A stretch of 64,000 nt of DNA from Paracyclopina nana (taxonomy: Eukaryota > Arthropoda > Copepoda > Cyclopoida > Cyclopettidae): NCBI GenBank assembly GCA_019096065.1, contig JAGUCH010000005.1, positions 3,534,001-3,598,000 of the forward strand. The letters run 5' to 3'. Each line of letters opens with the position of its first letter. Position 1 is the first letter of the stretch. The position numbers and the translations under genes were made by a program. Positions 58,333-64,000 of this stretch are shown here, one piece after another. Below the pieces are notes generated by a model, which saw only the letters and a program-made list of their open reading frames with translations, made no database searches and was not told the origin of the DNA.

Positions 58333-61300
58333 TTACATGTTGGACTCGCCCAAGAGATCTCCAGGCAGGTATGACTGCAGTGGGGTGTTGCGTTGGGCAT
58401 CGTCGTTGCCAGTGCCTGACGGAGCTCCCCACACGGAGCTGCCACCGCCGGAGAATATGGAGGTGGGCACCCACATGTCATTCGAGGAAGAGGTGGATTT
58501 CGGCATCTGGAGGCCGGAGGAGCTAGGAGTATTGCCGCGTGACACTTGGCCGGCTCCACCAGCGCCGAGCTGCTGCATTATGCTGTTGGCCTCAACCTCG
58601 GAGGTCATGTTGGCTTGAATGGTGGTATTGCCGAGCAAGCAGTTGTTGAGCGCCTTTTGGGCCTTGTTGGCCTCGCGGCCAGTTGCGTACATGACTAGAG
58701 CAATGCCGTTGTTCAAAAACAAGTGGAAGTTCTTGAGCGGTCCGTGCTGCATGCACAAAGTCTTGAGGGTCGACCCATCGATCTGGGGAGTGAGATTCTT
58801 CAACAAAAGCCAGGCTGGTTGGTCGGCTGGGTTGCTGGAACTGCCAGATGAGGCCCCATTTTGGCCGGTTGACCAGCCATTGGATGAGCTGGTGGTGGTC
58901 GAAGGCCATCCTCCGCTGCTGCCAAGGCCACCGAGGCCGGGAGGAGTGCGTCCGGATTTGCCCCACAAATCTTGTCCCATGGCTGTGAGGCTTGAGCTGC
59001 CAGCCGAAGAGCCACCCCAAGAATCCTTGGGCTTGCTGTCATTGGATGCAGCTTGATAACTCCAAGTGGGCGAAGTCAGACTCAAAGAGTTGTCAACGAG
59101 GTTAGATCCTGAGTTGGCGGCAGAGCTAGTGCTGTGACTGCCCTTGCCACCCATCAAGTCGATGGTAGAGCCCGCGACCGACCCCGGGGTCAAGGTAGGG
59201 TCATCGTCGGGATTCTTGAGACCAGGCCCCTTCCACGGTTTGCCGGGCTCGAACTCTGGAATTCCAAATGAGTCTATGCCGTTCAGCTCAGCATTGTCAC
59301 GGCTGGGTCCGGACTTGCTGTCGGGCCATCCAGAGCTGGTCGAGTTGGAGGACAGGCCCCAGGTGTCATCTGCACCAAATCCAAGGCCAGGGGAGCTCTT
59401 GTTGTTCACTCCGCCGCCAGGGGCCACATTTTTGTTGCCTCCAAAGAGGTTGTCGGTGTTCTTCCATTGCAAAAGTCTGGAGCCTCCGGAGCTGTCAGAG
59501 AGGCTTCCGCAGCTATTTCCGCTCAACGTGAGCTCGTTGAAGAGATCTGGCACAGAGGGCTCAGACCCCATGTGTGACGGGGGCATTGAGCCAGAAAGAC
59601 CAGACGATGGCATGCTTTGGCTGCTCTTGAGGTAAGCTGCCTGCTGAGCGGAAATCTGGTTTTGCAAGTTGGTGATGTGCTGCTTGGTCTTCGTGATGTT
59701 CACCGAGATGGACAACACATCACCACTGTTGGACATTCCTCTTTGGGCTTGGGCAATGTTGTGGCTTTTCTGCAGCCCCTGCAGAGCTTTGATTTGTTGC
59801 AGGAGTTGATTTAGAAGGATCAGAGTCTGGGGTGCGAGAGGCTGGTTCAAGATCTGCGGATTGAGATGACCGGCTTGGACCGCCATTTGGATTTGTTGCA
59901 CGAGCATCCTTAGCTGGTGGGCCGAGGGCTGGCTGTTGGGCTGTTGCCTTGAAATGGGTGGCACTGCCAGGGAGCCCGGAGGCATGGCTCCACCAGAGTT
60001 GGGATTTATTCCCCCGGACAGAGATGGTATCTTTTGCAGCATCGGGTTGTTGGGGCTGTTCAGGTTGCCCGGAAAGCCGCCGGGGTTACCAACAAGTCCG
60101 CTATCTTGGGGATATGGAGGAATGGAGGCTCCTGGGAAGCGACGCGGCGAATCTCCATAGAGGCTATCTCCGTGACCACCATACATGGGGTCCATGTTGC
60201 GGCTCTGGGGCATTCTGATGCCAGCATTGCTCAAAATATCGGTAGCATCTTCCAGTGTTCCATTGCTGGCCATCATCGCTTTTTCGGCGTCTTCGCGCCG
60301 ATAGCCCATTTCGATAAGCATGCGGAAAGTCTTGTTTTGCATGAGCACATTAGTCATGTCTGATCCTGAAGGCTTCTTGGGGCCCACAGCTTTCATGTTG
60401 GAAGGCCAAGGTGCGCCACTCTCAAGAGGGCTACTATCATCATTAGGACCCCAGCCTCCTGGGGCAGATCTTGGCATCATATTATTAGGACCGACAGGAT
60501 TTCTTGGCTTGTTCCACCCAGAGTTGGAGTTGTCCCAAATGCCACTTGGACCATCGCGCTTATCTATGTCTGGCCAGCCACCAGAATTACCAGAGTTGTT
60601 GTAGCCACCACCGCCGCCGCCGCCACCACCCATTTGATTGCTGTCAGGATTGTCCCAACCTGAGTTTCCACGAGGTCCCCAAATGCCACCATTATCCTTG
60701 ACGGGACCATCAAGCCTTGGTCCAGGAGGTCCAGGCGGGCCTCTCATCTGACTATTGTTGCTGGGCATGGTCTTCCAGTTGGACACACCTAATGGCAAGT
60801 CTGGGATATTAAACAAATATTGAAAAGGTATGTTAGAAAAAAGCAGAGCGGCATGATATCTACCTGCAGGCCCAGGAGCGCTGTTAGTGGGCTTGTTCCA
60901 GTGTCCGGTGCCATCATCAATCTTTCGGGACATACTTGGAGACTCGTCCCAAGTGTTGGCGTTGCGAGATCCACCCGAGTTGGCACCGCTGTTGTTTCCA
61001 CCTCCCATGGAGTTCCACTGGCTTGGTCGTTGTGGGGCTGGTCCCCAGCCACCTCCATTGCCACCTCCATTTCCTCCGCCCACCTCGCGATGCGACATGG
61101 GCTCCATGCTGCCTCTGCCTGCGCCATTGCCACCCATCATTTGGTCCCTAGGCTGGTCGGCCCATGAGCGAGAAGATGAGCTGTGGCCCCAATCGGGGGC
61201 ACCGCCACCTCTGGGCTTGTTGTCATTGTTGCCAAAGTGGGTGGAGGGGCCGTTGGTAGGTTCAGTGTTGCCCCACATGCTGTCATTGCGTGGAGCTCCA

Positions 61301-64000
61301 TTTGAGCTGCCACCAGCACTGCCAGGTCCGGTGCTATTGCTTCCACCTCCTTGGCCAGCCTGTCCATCTTCCTCATCAACACCCCATTGCTTGAAGTCGG
61401 TGTTGTTTTGAGGGTTCCAGGCGCTGTTGGTTTGGGGCTTGGCCGCAGCCGGGGGCTGGCCATAGAGGGTGGATTTCCACAGGTCAGTGCCATCGTTGCG
61501 GTTGCCTCCTCCAGAGCTCCACATGTTGGACTCTTTTTCAGAGCCACTGCTGCCAGATCCGGAGGCGCCTCCGGAAGCACCTCCAGCAGCAGGAGTGGGT
61601 CCTCCAACGTCCCATGCTGAGTCTTGCTTGACGTTGGAGCCACCCCAGCCATCCTGAGAGAAGAGCGCCTCGCGAACGGAGTTAAGCTGTTCCAAATGCT
61701 TGGAGGTGGATCCGTTGGAAGCGGCGGTGGCAGCAGCAGAGATGGTGGAAGTGGTGTGAGCTGGCTCATTGGTGGTGACAGGCAAACCCTTTCCGGCGGC
61801 TGCAGCCCATGAGGTACTAGTTTGAGGGGGCTGAACGAGGCCGGTGGGCACAGCAGCTGGCTGAACTGGAGCTGGAGCAACGACAGCCGCGGGAATAATG
61901 GATTGAGGCTTGGCTCCTACGGTTCCAGGAGCATTGAAAGATGAAATCTCATCTGAAATTGAATTTTACAAAAGTGAAATTTACATTTTGCCTGACTTTG
62001 GCATATGGAAAAGTTACTTCATTTTTCAGTTTTGCATTTGCAGCTTTATTGAAGAAAAGGTGGACGAATTTGTTAAACTTTTTTTTTATTATCAACCGTG
62101 CGTACGCTAGGCAAAAAGTTGGCCTAGCTCAACGGATTTGACCAAACGCATTTGCTTTAGAAAAAATACAAACACGTTTGAGCATTCATATCTTTGGATG
62201 TACATATACGCAATAAAATGGACAGCACAAGATCGTAAATAAAAATAATAAGTTTTAAATTGCTGTGCATCACAATTACATGCACTTTCTCAGCTCAACT
62301 TAAAAAATTCTGAAAATTGAAATATCATGTAACTCATTTAGTTAAACAAGCGCTCCCTAGAGACGCAATATTTACGATCAAATTGTATATTCTGTCACGG
62401 TGATTCTACCGCACTGAATAAAAAGCTAACAAGTCATGAACTTAAGAGTCAGCTTACTGCAGTGTTTTATCCGTAAATTGCACGTTACAAAAAATCAAAT
62501 TGTCATTTTTAAACGATTCCTTAAAAGATTTTTTTAATAGAATCTGAAAGATATTGCGATCTTTTCTTCATTGATTTTGTTCCTACGTTGCTAAGCCAAA
62601 AATCCCGATTAGATTGTCAATTGAACTTTGTTGTTGTTGATAAAATCACCTAATTCTGACTATTCCAAACAAAAAATCTCTTTCAATACATTTAAAAATG
62701 ACCAGAGCTATTATTTTATATCTATTGGGCAAAGGACTGATGAGCTTTTCTGCACCAGTTAGCAGTCCTTATGTGTGGGAAAACCGATTTATATTCAGCG
62801 TTGAATTTTCACAAACAGCCATCATAAAAAATATTTTTTCTTGGCTTTCCATAGTTTTCTCACGCATTTTATAAAATCATTACTCTTCTCGGGAAGTGTG
62901 CAAAATATTCAGTAACTTAAATACTTTTTGAACGCTCCTCTCGGATTTCCATATAAAATTGTAAGCTTGCACAAGAAAACTCACCATTCGGAGCTGCCTT
63001 GTTCCCTTGGGCAGGATTAGGAGCTCCCCAAGCAGCCGAAGCCGCTGGATTGGGAGGGGGTGGCGCGCCCCATCCTGAAGTGTTGGAGGCTCCAGATGGG
63101 GGAGGTCCCCAACCAGAGGTTCCGTTGGCCACGGTGGTCTCACCTCCGGCCCCACCCTTGAGTCCAAGCCCGAGCGGGATGCCCCATCCCGATCGGGGCG
63201 AGTATTGGTGTCCACAGCTGTGGGCGCCAAAGTATGAAGAAAGACTGAGCTTTTTGGCGGCGTCAGAAGAATCGCCATCATTGTCATCCTGAGCATCTTT
63301 AAAGCTTTGTGGCTCATCATCGGAATTTGGAATGTCATTATTATTTGTGGCAACTTGAGATACAGCACCAGCATCACTATTGGTTCCGCCATCATTGGAA
63401 GAGCGGTCGGTAGAGATTGCATTGTAGGTAGGGCTTTGATCCTGCGTGGATAAAAAATATGCTATGACACTTGCACGAAAAACTAGATGCGTACATCATT
63501 CAAATATGCGCAGTTTGCTGCGCAGAAATCAAAGATCAATGAGGACAAACCGACTAACCTTGGCAACAGACGGAGAATCGGCTGCCTCTGCCTCTTCGCT
63601 GGCTGCATTAGCGAGTTGGCATTGGCGCGGGCTCTCAGTGGTGGCCTTAAGCGCAGCATCATCATCAGTGCTGCTGGACGGAGATTGCGCCCTGAAGAAG
63701 AAGGTCTTTGAGAGGAGGTCAAAATCATCATTGTTCATGTCACACAAATCATCGGAGGGCTTGATCGTCATCATGGTGGTTGCTGAAGTCGAAGTAGCAT
63801 TCTTCTCATTACAAGAGTCGTCAGTAGTAGTAGTTATTTTGGAGTAGTCGTCGGCGGAACTGTCTATCACAGATACAACAGAAGAGGAGGAGAACTTTGA
63901 AGAAGAGGAGGAGGTGGTCCCTCCGGGCTGTCCAGCATTGGGACCATCGGAGCGAGCATTCTTCATCATTGATTGGCCGCCATCATCATCTTGGCAGCGG
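58333..64000 (-). CDS. gw: GW182/TNRC6 miRNA silencing protein gawky, 5' end beyond window
   Basis: Four exons (64000-63559, 63441-62985, 61952-60864, 60800-58333) join in phase to about 1485 residues; the N-terminus lies right of the window. GW182 binds Argonaute through GW repeats and recruits PABP, CCR4-NOT and PAN2-PAN3 to silence miRNA targets in the cytoplasm. Order: a Ser/Thr/Asp-rich start, then many GW/WG/SW motifs (SGWGPPP, SGWGAPP, AAWGAP, MWGN, GWGPAP and others), a UBA domain (FRMLIEMGYRREDAEKAMMA), a Gln-rich stretch, a PAM2-like PEFEPGKPWKG, a PPGL motif, an RRM (WLLLKNLTPQIDGSTLKTLC), then C-terminal tryptophans (DMWVP, SVWGAP) of the silencing domain and LGESNM before TAA. 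All landmark domains are intact. Arthropods usually keep one copy, so the symbol is offered on that basis. Confidence 0.95.
60606..60631. repeat. CCG/CCA triplet tract coding polyglycine in gawky
   Basis: An imperfect CCG/CCA run on the plus strand reads as about ten consecutive glycines in gawky on the minus strand, in the GW-rich region before the UBA domain. Tract length is likely to vary between individuals. Confidence 0.75.
61953..62984 (-). other. 1 kb intron of gawky
   Basis: AT-rich intron between two GW-repeat exons, with donor GTGAGT at 62984 and acceptor TTTCAG ending at 61953. No nested gene was recognised on either strand. Confidence 0.75.

Noticed and set aside
60789..61880. 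Open frames on the plus strand and alternate minus frame within gawky
   Set aside because: Low-complexity shadows of the Gly/Ser/Pro-rich gawky exon.

Overview
This is a nuclear segment of an invertebrate animal genome. It has spliced genes with mostly 50-70 base GT-AG introns, AATAAA poly(A) signals, about 40% GC by eye, and metazoan genes such as a GW182/gawky orthologue, ING, cyclin H and a polycystin-1-like receptor. Compact genes separated by gene-free blocks of 5-10 kb suggest an arthropod, perhaps a small-genome crustacean. That placement is inference and I am not sure of it. All exon chains below were built by hand from splice sites and checked for reading phase.

Layout: (1) 1-10581, minus: 21 exons of a polycystin-1-like receptor that continues past the left edge (signal peptide, WSC, PKD, a fibronectin-II-like module, REJ region, GPS-like site, PLAT, first membrane segments). 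(2) 10750-12764, minus: a complete nine-exon SLC17/sialin-type transporter. (3) 12.8-22.9 kb: almost empty apart from a small single-pass membrane protein at 16486. (4) 22928-23667, plus: a secreted protein with three tandem six-cysteine CS-alpha-beta (defensin-like) modules. (5) 24383-33429, minus: a long coiled-coil, IQ-motif protein (IQCE-like, tentative) with a 4.4 kb first intron. (6) 33.4-38.8 kb: no gene seen.

(7) 38.8-45.4 kb is a dense housekeeping cluster. It holds PRPF3 (plus, intronless) tail-to-tail with ING4/5 (minus, intronless), then GID4 (plus, four exons) head-to-head with ING, then cyclin H (plus, six exons). (8) 45507-52777, minus: an MPV17L2-like gene whose last exon is duplicated, giving two alternative terminal exons of exactly 156 bases with intact frames. 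These lie about 6 kb from the rest of the gene. Two plus-strand genes sit inside that intron: a secreted WAP-like/Cys-rich protein with KR-EA processing sites around a cationic helix, and a four-EF-hand protein with a GC-AG intron. (9) 52.8-58.3 kb: no confident gene, with one orphan SET-like exon. (10) 58333-64000, minus: GW182/gawky, continuing past the right edge.

The genes do not form one pathway. The most unusual items are the duplicated alternative last exons with nested genes, the triple CS-alpha-beta protein, and the apparent peptide-precursor segment inside the WAP-like protein.
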